Below, in pieces: positions 48,501 through 60,365 of a stretch of 64,000 bases of DNA (position 1 is its first letter; every line of letters begins with the position of its first letter). Source of the DNA: Eucommia ulmoides (Eukaryota; Streptophyta; Magnoliopsida; Garryales; Eucommiaceae); NCBI GenBank assembly GCA_016647705.1, contig CM028335.1:37330712-37394711 (forward strand). The letters are read 5' to 3'. The notes under the pieces were generated by a model, which saw only the letters and a list, made by a program, of their open reading frames with translations, searched no databases and was not told the origin of the DNA. Made by a program: the position numbers and the translations under genes.

Positions 48501-51500
48501 AGAAGAAATATAGCTTATTGACAAATCGACTGGTATTCTTGGGTTATGTTTTCAGTTTTGAAAGAATTCATCTAGATGACGAGAAGTTTTGTGCCATGCG
48601 AGAATGGCCTATGTCCAAGACGTCACTGAAATCCATAGTTTTCATGGACCCGCCATTTTTTTATTTGCTATTTATTCGAAATTTTAGCACTATCATGGCT
48701 CCAATTACTGTATGCTTGAAGAAAAGAAAGTTCAATTAGGGTGACGAAACAAAGCGTAGTTTTGCACTAATTAGGGAGAAACTTTGCACAACTCCAATTT
48801 TGGCCTTACCAAGCTTTGAGAAAATATTCGAGGTGGAGTGCGATGCAAATAATGTTGGGATTGGGGTTGTGTTGTCTCTGCAAAATCAACCAATAGCTTT
48901 CTTTAGCGAAAAGTTGAGTGAATCAGAAGCTTGACAAAAGTGGAGCATTTATGATAAGGAAATCTATGCAATTTTTCGTGCTCTAAAATAGTGGGAAAGT
49001 TACTTGATCCAACGAAAGTTCGTGCTTTATATTGACCACCAAGCCATGAAGTAGCTTTAAAAGGGAAAAAAAAACAAAACATTTGGATGGCATACATGCA
49101 AGGTGGGAAACAACCTTACAGAAGTTTCAATTTGTCATCAAACACAAATCTGGAATGGGGAACAAGATTGCAGATGCTTTAAGTCAAAGAGCTAGTTGTT
49201 GATTACACTATCCCATGAGATTATTGGGTTTGAGTGTTTAAAGACGCTTTACAAAGAAGATGATTTTCATGAAGTATGGACAAATTATATGTAAAGTTAA
49301 CCAGTTAGAGACTATCGCGGGAATCTTTTTAAGGGTAATCACTTATGTGTTTCCAAGTCATCTTGAAGGGAGAAGTTGATCCAAGATATTAATGGTGGAG
49401 GTCTTGCTGGTCATCTGGGGAGAGATAAAACAATAGCAGGAGAGGTTTTACTGGCCACATTTGAAGGAGAATGACAACAATTTCATGAAAGATGCTATAA
49501 TTGTCAGACTTCGAAAGGTCAGTCCCAAAATACTGGCCTTTTTATGCCTTTGCCTACTCCTGAAAATATATGGGAAGATTTATATATGGGTTTTGTGTTG
49601 GGCTTACCTTGCACACGACTAGTAGATCCCGTACTTATAGTGGTCAATAGATTTTCAAAAATTGCTATTTTTTCTACCTTGTCAAATGACATTTGATGCC
49701 TCCCTTATAACACGACTATGCTTTAGGGAAATAGCACGTCTTCATAGTTTACATTGTTCCATTACCTCAGATCAAGGCACAAAATTTATGATTCATTTTT
49801 GGATCACCTTGTGGAAAAGGTGTGATACTACTTTGAACCTTAGTTCCACCGCCCATCCACAAACTGGTAGCCAAATTGAAGTGACTAACAGGGCTTTGGG
49901 TAATCTGGTCTGAAGCATTTGCCAAGGTCATGAAGTCTACCCAAAAATCTCCACTATCACAAATAATGGGAATACAAGTCCTCTCTAGTTCCAACGAGAG
50001 GTATGCAATCGCAATACTTCAAGATCAAACGAACATTGACATTAAATAAGATCTACAAGAAGAGAATTAAAGAGATCTTACCACAAGAGGTTCAAAATAA
50101 CCTTGTAACAGTCCCGCCGAAAATAGTGGCTGCCAAACTCAAAACGTGATCTCCACCGTTCAGATTATAAAGCTCTAAGTCGCAAACTTGTTATCCAAAT
50201 TTCAGCCCAATCGGACGGCGGATCGACCTCCGATTGACGTCCAATCGGAATAGTGTAATGGGGGTTTGAAATGGACAGTTTTCTCTCTTCCTCTCTCTCT
50301 TCTGCGACTGTTCTATTTTTTTCCCACTCTAAAGGCTGATAAAAAAATTTAGAACAATTGAGGTTTGAAAATAGGCTCAAGTGAAATTACCATTTTGCCC
50401 TTTGGCAATTTCCATAAGCCTAACCAACTTTGTTGGGCCTCTCCACATTTAGGAAAACCAAAGCCCAACATATTTATTGGATATGGCCAAAATGAGTTCG
50501 GTTTTAGGTTTTATGATCCGGTACAGAAGAAACTTGTAAGAAGCCGAGATGTTGTGTTCATGGAAAACCAGACCATACAAAACATTGAGAAGATAGATGA
50601 AATGGTGCCTCAAAATTATGATGATTTGGTTGACTTGGATCCAGTTCCTCTGACACAAGTGCCACGCCTGTTAGAGATGGTATTCAGGACAATCAGTTGA
50701 GTCCAGGTGATGCCGATACTTCGTTAGAGGATGAGACTAATCATGAGTCTCTTGATCAGCTGCAAGTACCACAAACACCACCAGAAGCTCCACTCAGGAG
50801 GTCTACCAAAGACCAAAATCCTTCCACTCGGTATTCCGCAGATGAGTACGTGTTGTTGATTGACGGGGGAGAACCCGAGTGTTATGATGAAGCCATGAAA
50901 GATGAACATAAGAGAAAGTGGATTGAAGCCATGCAAGATGAGATGTAGTCATTGTATGAGAATTACACTTTTGAATTGGTGAAGTTACCTAAGAACAAAA
51001 GAGTTTTGAAAAATAGGTGGGTTTATAGGGTAAAGCAGGATGAATATACTTCACTGCCATGATACAAAGTTAGATTAGTTGTCAAAGGATTCAACCAGAG
51101 GAAAGGTATTGATTTGGAAGAAATTTTCTCTCCACTTGTGAAAATATCTTCTATTCGTGTTGTTTTTGGCTTAACAACTAGCCTGGACTTGGAGATTGAA
51201 CAAAGGGATATGAAAACTGTTTTTCTTCATGGTGACTTGGAGGAAGATATTTATATGGAGCAACCAGAGGGCTTCAAGGCAAAAGGAAAAGAGGATCATG
51301 TGTGTCGGCTGAAGAAAAGTCTTTATGGTTTGAAACAGGCACCTAGACTCTGGTACAAGAAGTTTGAGTCGGTTATGGGGGGAGCAAGGCTACACGAAGA
51401 CTACTTTAGATCATTGTGTATTTGTGCAAAAATTCAGTGATGGTGATTTTATCATCTTATTGCTTTATGTTGATGACATGTTGATTGTTGGCAAGAATTC

Positions 51501-54500
51501 CTCGAGAATTGACAAATTAAAGAAGCAGTTAAGTAGGTCTTTTTCTATGAAAGACTTGGGGCCCGTAAAACAGATTCTTGTATTTGAATTTATCGAGATA
51601 GAAACGAGAATAAATTATTTATTTCACAGGAATAGTACTTTGAAAAAGTGCTTGAAAGATTCAATATGAATAAGGCTAAAGTGGTTAGTTCCCCTCTTGC
51701 TACTCACTTTAAGCTAAGCACTAATCAATGTCCTTCTACAAACAAAGAGAAGGAAGACATGGAAAGAGTTTCATACGCCTCAGCAATTGGAAGTTTAATG
51801 TATGCAATGGTTTGCACGAGGCCAGATTTAGCTCATGCAGTTGGTGTAGTCAGCCGATTTCTTTCAAATCCAGGATGAGAGTATTGGGATGCAGTGAAAA
51901 GGATAATGAGGTATTTTCGAGGCACTTCCAAGCTGAGACTCAGTTTTGGAAATGGAAAGTCAGTGCTGGTAGGCTACATAGATGTAGATATGACAGGAGA
52001 TGTGGATGCCCGTAAGTCTACTTTGGGTTATTTGATTACTTTCACAGGTGGGGCTGTTTCGTGGCAGTCAGGGTTGCAAAAATGTGTTGCACTTTTTACA
52101 ACAGAGGCAGAATTCATTGCAGCTACAGAAGCCTTGCTAGGAGTTGTTATGGATGAAGAAGTTCTTGATAGAACTTGGCTTCAATCAGGAGCAATATGTG
52201 TTATTCTGCGATAATCAAAGTGTTATCTATTTGGCGAAGAACTCTGCATTTCATTCGAGATCGATGCACATTGATGTGAGTTACCATTGGATAAGAGAAA
52301 CTCTTAATGACAAGTTGTTAAAACTTGAGAAGATTCACACGGATGATAATGGTGTCGATATGTTAACGAAGGCTTTAGCAAAAGGAAAGTTTGAGACTTG
52401 TTGCTCGATCACTGGAATGAAGAATCTCCACATAGTTGGAAAGGGGGAGATTTGTTGGGCTTTGGTTTTCCTCAATGTGGAGAGGCTCAACAAAGTTGGT
52501 TAAGTTCATGGAAATTGCCAAAGGGCGAAATGGTAATTTCACTTGAGCCTATTTTCAAACCTTAATTGTTCTGAAATTTTTTGTCAGCCTTTAGAGTGGG
52601 GAAAAAAATAGAGCAGCCGCAGAAGGGAGAAAGGAAGAGAGAAAGCTACCCATTTCAAACCCTCATTGCATTGTTCCGATCAAACATCGATCGGAAGTCA
52701 ATCCGCTGTCCGATTTGGTTGAAATTTGGATAACAAGTTCGCGACTTGGAGTTCTACAATTTGAATGGTGGAGATCGGGTTTTGAGTTCGACAGCCACTA
52801 TTTTCGGCGGGACTGTTACGAGATTATTTTGAACCTCTTGTGGTGAGATTTTTTCAATTCTCTTCTTGTAGATCTTGTTTATTGTCAAGGTTGGTTTGAT
52901 CTTAAAGTATTGTAATTGTATGTCTCTAGTTGTAACTAGAGAAGACTTGTATTCCCATTATTTGTGATAGTGGAGATTTTTGGGTGAACTTCGGTCCCGT
53001 GGTTTTTACTCCTCGCCTTAGGAAGGTTTTCCACGTTAAAATCGTTTGTCTCGTGTGATTATGATTGTGGTGTGTTGATTCAAGTATCACTCTAATTTAA
53101 TTCCTACAAGGTTCATACAAAAAAAGGGATAAAATTGATTTCCGTTGAGCGTACTTATTCGATAAATTATTTCGAGTAAGTTGTTTTATCCCATCAAAAT
53201 ATGCATTGTGTCGCGTTTTGACATCAAGTTTGGACCTCTCATCTTTGGGAATATGCACAAAATCCTTGCGTCCAAAGACTTGTAAGTGATTGTAAATAAT
53301 TTCCTTTCCTGACCAAACTTTATCTAGAACATCAAACTCCAAGGGAACACATGGTGTAAGATTCAACACATGTACAACTGTGCTCAAAACCTCACCCCAA
53401 AAAGATCTTGGTAACTGTGCTTGTGAAAGTAAACATTTCACCCTTTCAACTAGCGTTTTGTTCATTCTCTTTGTCAAACCATTCGACTGAGGAGTTTTTG
53501 AAGGTGTCTTTTGGTGACAAATGCCTTGTTGTCTGCAGTAATCATCAAAGGGACCCGAATACTCACCGCCGTTATCTGTTCTGATACACTTTAGCTTCTT
53601 CCCAGTCTGTCTCTCAACTGTGGCCTGAAATTGTTTGAACACATCTAACACTTGATCTTTAGTCTTCAAGGTATAAACCCACATCTTCCTTAAGTGATCA
53701 TCTATGAAAATCACAAAATAGAGAGCACCACCCAGAGTTTTTGTTTTCATAGGACCACAAACATCTGAATATACCAAATCAAGTATATCTTGTTTTCTTG
53801 AAGAAGAGGACGACTTGAAGACGACTCTGGTTTGCTTTCCCGCCAAGCAATGAGCACACTTCTTCAAATGTGCATTCTTCATTCCTGAAAGGAGATTCTT
53901 TTTGGCCAAAACCATCAACCCTTTCTTACTCATGTGACAACTTCTTGTGCCGAAGCTCAATTGTGCCTTCATTTTCGACCATGTTGATATTGTAATTCGA
54001 AATCTTTGCTTGCATGAAGTACAAGGAAGAACACTTCTTCCCTCTAGCCACAACTATGGAACCTTTAGTGAGCTTCCATTGACCAACACTAAAGGTGTTG
54101 CAAAACCCTTCATAATCAAGCTTGCCTGTAGAAATCAAATTCAAGCAGATATCCAAAATGTGTTTGACATTTTTCAAGACCAACATTTTACTATTATTGG
54201 TCTCCAAGCACATGTCCCCAATGCCAATAATTTTTGCCAAACCATCATTTCCTATCTTCATTGTCCCAAAGTCACCAGCGGTATAGGAAGTGAAGAAATT
54301 CTCTCGAGATGTAGCATGAATAGAGGCGCCACTATCAATGACCCAATTGGTCTCATGACATGCTAGATTAATAACATCGTCATCGTAAATACGAGAAAGT
54401 CTTTGGAAGTAGTAATGGCGACAACCCGATCATCCTCCTTTCCTTCATTATTCTTATTCTCATTCTATTTTTCCTTGTTCTCTTTCTTCAATTTTCTACA

Positions 54501-57500
54501 GTATTTCCTAATGTACCCCTTTAAGCCACAATGATGGCACTCCACATTAGCGAACTTGTTGGACTTACTTCTGCCTTGATATCTATTCTTTAAACCTCTG
54601 CTCTTGCTCCTCCTCCTATTTTCTAGTAACCAAGATGTCCGACTCTGAAGAAGAACCATGTGATTTTTTTCTTCGTTCAAAATACTGCTTTTGGCAAAGT
54701 TCATATTGATTATACCGTTAGGAGTTGAATTACAAATCGATGTTCTGAACGTTTCCCAAAAGTTCGGCAAAGTACCAAGTAATCATAACCCACGAATCTC
54801 TTCATCGAACTTGATGCCCATTCCATCTAGCTGATTAATTAATCCTTGAAATGTGTTCAAGTGATCTGTCAGTGGAGTTCCGTCTTGGTATCTCAAACTC
54901 ATCAATTTATGTATCAAATACATTTTATTGTTTCCCGTCTTCCAGACATACAACTCCTCAAGTTTAGTCCAAAGTGTACGTGCATGTTTCTCTCCATCAA
55001 TGTGGTTCAAAACTTTATCATCCACCCATTGTCTAATGTATCCACATACTTTCCGATGTAGCAAGTTCCACACTTCATCGGATTTATTTTCTAGCTTTTC
55101 AGTGGCAAATACCAGTAAATGAAGTTCGTTCGCATAAAGAAGATCTTCCATTTTTCCTATCCAAGTGTGATAATTAGAACCATTTAAAATAATCATTCTC
55201 CTCAAATTTGCTTTCATTGTTCAACACAAGATATTTGACAAAACCAACCTTGTTCTGATACCAATTTGATGGGATAAAACAACTTACTCGAAATAATTTA
55301 TCTAATAAGTACGCGCAACGGAAATTAATTTTATCCCTTTCTTGAGTGAACCTAGTAGGAATTAAATTAGAGTGATACTTGAATCAACACACCGCAGTCA
55401 CAATCACACGAGACAACCGATTTTAACATGGAAAACCTCCCTGAGGCGAGGAGATTTGCTTATAATAGTGTGGTTCACAGTGCTACAGGAAAGTCACCGT
55501 TTGCTGTGATTTATGTCTCACCCCCTCGACATGCTGTTGATCTGGTCTGGTTACCATAAAGGAGGCTGCAGATAAAGCATAGGTGGCAGAAATGGTTTGA
55601 AGGTGACTCGGCCATCGTTTTCTTGCATAAGGAGAGGTTTCCAGTGGGGACTTACAAGAAGTTAAAGCCGATGAAATATGGTCATCACAAAATCTTGAAG
55701 AAACTCAATGATAATGCTTACATAGTGGATTTGCCTGAAGATATAGGAATTTCTCTCACTTTTAACGTGGTTGATCTCTATGAATTTCATGCTGAGGAGT
55801 CTCTTATTATTAATACAACTTGAGGACGAGTTCTATCCAAGTGGAGGGGACTGATTTGTGACAACTTGCTGAAAAATTCATAGAACAATTGGATCGTTAA
55901 AAGAATAAGAAAAAGGCCCATTAAATTTCATGCCGAGGAGTCTCTTATTATGAATACAACTTGAGGACGAGTTCTATCCAAGTGGAGGGGACTGATTTAT
56001 GACAACTTGCTGAAAAATTCATAGAACAATTGGATCGTTAATTAATACGAAAAAGGCCCGTTAATTAAAGCCCGAGAGTAAGAAGTCCCGTTAGACTTTG
56101 CTTTTCAGAAGTAAGTTTACTTAGTAATTAAGTTTTGTTTCTTACACTTAGTAGCTAGATATTTTATCTACTTAGTAGGTAAGTTTAACTTTACTTAGTA
56201 GCTGAATTTTGTTTATTTAATATTTTATATATTTAGTGGTTAAGTTTCCTGGGTCTATATAAGCACCACCTTGTAAGCTCGTAAAGCATAAAGTTTTGTC
56301 AAGCATTTGGTGTCATACATTCCTTTCTTAAAAACACTGTGTTTGTCTTATGAGGGAGTGTTCAGAGATTTGACGTGATCAATCTCTTTTCTTACGCTTC
56401 TGTTCTGCGTCAACTTACTAGTTTATCTAAACTTTCGGGGATAAAACAAAATTGCACCAGACTTTTTTATAGTGAAGTTCCATTGTGGACGTCAATTCCC
56501 AAAACCCACCAAATTTTCACCAAAAATGAAATTGTAATGAGTACTTTAATCCATATATTCATTGGATTAGAACCAATCTCGACTGGCCGGCCATGAAGTA
56601 TGTCAGCCCAATTCCCGACCACATTGTCCCTGCCAACAATGTTCTCGAGGTTTATGTTGCTAAAGTGTTCTAGAAGAAGGTAGCACCAGGAAATGGGAGG
56701 CTCGGTCCAAGCCAGTGTTGGTATTTATGGTGTTTCGCTGAAACTTGTTTTCCATTAAAGGTCCATTTCATGAAGCTTTTGTGTATTTGCTTTGGTATTG
56801 TGTCGACCAACTTGAATTCAAAAAGGGACAAAAGTCATGAAAATAAGATTTATTTGAAAGAGTCTTCAGCTTGAAAAAAAAAGAAGTACAATTGACAAGT
56901 TCTTGCACCATCAAATTTCTTCAAAAAAAAAGTCTTCAACTTGAAAAAGAAAGAAAGTACATTTGACAAGGTTTGCTAAGTCAATGTGAGTTTCAAAATT
57001 ACCAATTACAATTATGGAGAACAATACTTTCTGGAAAATTTACATTGAATGTTTTGCTTCACCCTTTCTCTTTGTCATTCTCTCCATCTAAATTGTTCTC
57101 TGTGTTTTTTGGTGGCATTTAATCAACCCACTTTTTACTTACGCCATGTGAAGTACCACCAAAAAAACTACTTACGATCACTAGCCGAATTGGCGTTATA
57201 CATTTTCATTTATTCATGCAACATTTCTTTCTGTTAAACACTAAAATAAGGTTTTGAGTGCCTCTTGTTAGCGGATATTTCAATCTGCTTCCGTGCTAGG
57301 GAGGCAAATGTTTCAGATAAAGTTTTGAGAAGCCTCATTTGTTCTTTAAGAGGCACGGAAGATTTTCTAGTTTTAGAAGTGTATATTTTGCTCTACTGTT
57401 TTTAATTATAATTTGCTCCATTAGCACTCAGCCGAGAGGCCCAAGACATGCAGTCTATTCGTGCTGTTGATAATGAGTGTGAAATTATGTTCTCCAATTC

Positions 57501-60334
57501 ATTTTTTTTAATTCCAGTAATCTCGTAGAAGCTTTTGGTATATATGGTCATTGGTTACATGTATTGCTTAGAAGAACCTTGATTGTTGTGAGATCTTTTA
57601 AGGCCCTTGTATTTCTCGAAGAAGTTTTCTCAAGGAACATATAGCTGTGCATCCCTATAGATGTATATATTATACAGGTTTGTACTTCTTTTCTACAATT
57701 GATGACATGTCATGTCCTTTGTGTTAATCTAGGGAAAGCACTGGAAGAACTACGGGCTTCTTTGTTTAACAGATTCCAGTCATTTGGAAGTTCGAAGCGT
57801 CAACAGCAAACATTATTGCAGCCTAGTGTGGCTCTTACTTTCAATTTTCTGGTTTCTGTTAGTATTATCTTGATGAACAAGTTGGTCAGTTTGCTGGGCA
57901 TTTCTCATGTTAGTTCTCACATTATAACAGATTTTTGATATTTACTTGCTAATTTTTATATTTTTTGAAATTCAGGTTCTTGTCAAAATTGGATTCAATT
58001 TCCCAATTTTCCTCACCTTCATTCATTACATATGTAGCTGGTTATTGATGGCTCTTCTAAAGGCTGTATCTGTCCTTCCTGCATCTCCTCCATCAAAGTC
58101 GATAAAATATACTTCACTGTTGGCTCTTGGTATAGTTATGTCCCTCTCCACTGGTCTTGCGAATGTCAGCTTGAAGTATAATAGGTGAGGTTTTCCATTC
58201 CTGATATTTTTGCTTAATAAACTCAAATTCATCAGACTAAATCAACATATGCTTTCAGTGTTGGATTTTATCAGATGGCTAAGATTGCTGTGACGCCAGC
58301 AGTTGTTTTAGCTGAATTCATTCTGTTTCGGAAAATGATTTCTTTCCAGAAGGTATTTACTTTCTGTTTGAAGTACACATAACTTTAACGTGCATTCAAA
58401 ACTTAGATTTTTGTTGCTTTTCATTCTAAAGTAGAGTTCATAAACGTTACTTCATATCCCTCCAGTGTTTGTTAGTTTCATTAATATTTTTCCAAAATAA
58501 TGAAATGGTGGGACTAAATAAGTCATTTCCACTTAAATTTGGGTCAATTTCACCATTGGTTCCTAAAAGTTGGACCAATTGAATTCCGTCCCTATCTACT
58601 TTTTTTTTACCCAATTTACTCCCTAAAACTCAGTTACGTATTTCAATCAAGGACAAAGTGGACGGTCCATTAGACTTTTTATGCAAATTGGCATGTTCAG
58701 AAAATCTAATCTCTAATTCCAGGGTACATTCATCATTTAAAGCCCAAATTAATTTTCTAGGGACCATTTAACATTCACCGAAACTTAAGGTGTCAACAAT
58801 GAGATATTTACGTTCTTTTACATAAACTCATATGCTTCTGCTCCTACATCCTGCGCTGCAAGTAGAAGAATTGTATTATTTCCAAGGTATTAAATCGTTG
58901 TATTGGGTTATGTAACAGTAACAGTTGTAATGTGACAGTATCAAGAGTATCGGCCTGTCCGTAATGAGAATCAACAGTAACGGTCGTGAATTTTTTAAAA
59001 TCACCAAAAAATTCTTTAAACTCAATAATGGTAATTATTCTATTCATTTAACCATTATAAACACATTTCAATAGATATTATGATATTTAATTATACATTC
59101 AAGTTTATAACACATTAAAAATATAAAAAAGACGAAAAATAGAAATTAGGAAATTAGGGCTAAAATTAAACCAAATATGGACAGAAATTTATATTTAAAT
59201 ATATATACCAAATATGGGCAGAAATTTAGTATATATAAACTATATATATACACATATTACTTTTTTCTGCAATTTCCACAATCCAATTTCCATTTATTTT
59301 TTCTAAAGTTGTTTGTAGGACTGAAATTAACCCAAATATGGGTAGAAATTTAATATATATTATATACACAACAACGAAAGATCATCCCCCAAAATTACAG
59401 ATCTAGCCAAAACTTGGAGTGGATCGTTTGGATCTGGCTGAAATTGGAAAGGGCATCTGGACGAAATTGGAGTGGAGGTTTGGATAGCCTTTATCTGGCC
59501 AAAACTTGGCTGGTAGGTTGGAGGGATGGCGAAGGCCGTATGTTCTGAACAAATGAGCTAAAATGAGCCCAAATGGGTCAGATCATCCCGAATCAGACGT
59601 AATGGCCATTACACTAACACATAGCGCCCCTTACTCCTGTTTTGGGCTGTTACTGCCAGATATTGTACCGATACTGGCCGATTCTCTCATGAATCAGCCT
59701 GCAACCGATTTATCGGCCTATAACTGTAACGGCCAATTTACACTACTGTTGCTAAAAGTTCTGAATGCCAATTTCCTATGTGTGAAGAGTTTTCATCTCT
59801 TCAAAAACAAGGCACCTGGTCCTTAGTGTCTCCTGCATGTAACGAAATGTGGTTGGTTGTTGGTGGGGGTACAATATCAAATATAATGCTGATGGTAGTA
59901 TTTCTACGTAAGGCAAGGTTGGTAGCCAAGGGATTTCATCTGGAACATGGGCTCGATTATGATACGACCTTTAGTCCAGTTGTCAGGCACACTACTGTTT
60001 GTCTTGTTCTTGCCATTGCTGCTCAGTATAAGTGGAACTTGAGATAACAAGATGTCAGGAATGTCTTTCTTTATGGGCTTCTCAAAGAAGAGTTTTTTTA
60101 TGACAACCCTTTGGATTTGTTGATCCCTCATGCCCTATATGTTTTTAAGCTTGACAAGCACATTTATGGTCTTAAACAAGCACCTCCTGCTTGGTTTATC
60201 CTGTTTCGGTCCTCTTTCCCATTACTTAGAAAAAGTGAGCCACCAGTTCAAGTACAAGATACTGTCAGTATCAATATAAAATGATATTTCCCTCACGTTC
60301 GGTAAAGAGAGGGGTTATCACTTTCAAACTCAAA

Positions 60335-60365
<31 letters not shown>

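Larger units (their letters stand above)
49939..55453 (-). mobile_element. Tnt1-like Copia element in autointegrated, circularly opened arrangement
   Basis: Order on the plus strand: LTR piece (minus), integrase C-end/RT/RNase H (plus), full LTR (plus), integrase N-end/protease/gag (minus), primer site, LTR piece (minus). Each coding region occurs once. The 5' end of one LTR meets the integrase gene at 50470/50471 and the 3' end of the other at 53196/53197. Both junctions share TATTT (50471-50475; complement of 53197-53201). The two outer LTR pieces are 532 and 187 bp, and lack about 23 bp to make one 744-bp LTR. This is what an inverted autointegration circle opened within its single outer LTR would give. 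Confidence 0.8.
47860..56450 (+). mobile_element. Degenerate Ty3/Gypsy element in intron 1, split by a captured Copia circle
   Basis: The left part (47860-49938) runs from the RT start to the late integrase. The right part (55454-55820) continues the integrase and the following domain. A probable 3' LTR starts near 55850. The 5' part, with gag, protease and 5' LTR, was not recognised. The host integrase lost roughly 35 nt at the junction and no TSD flanks the 5.5-kb insert. The element is in the same orientation as the transporter gene. Confidence 0.65.

Noticed and set aside
53947..54366. Plus-strand open frame of 139 codons
   Set aside because: It is antisense to the Copia protease/integrase, which has recognisable motifs on the minus strand.
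49939..55453. Two Copia elements inserted head-to-head
   Set aside because: Each coding domain occurs once and the outer LTR pieces sum to a single LTR, so one rearranged element fits better.
49939..55453. Inversion by recombination between inverted LTRs
   Set aside because: That would place both breakpoints within LTR homology. Here both are at exact LTR termini joined to the same integrase site with a 5-bp duplication.
58880..59750. Well-defined DNA transposon in intron 4
   Set aside because: The end similarity is weak and no TSD was found, so it is only noted as possible.
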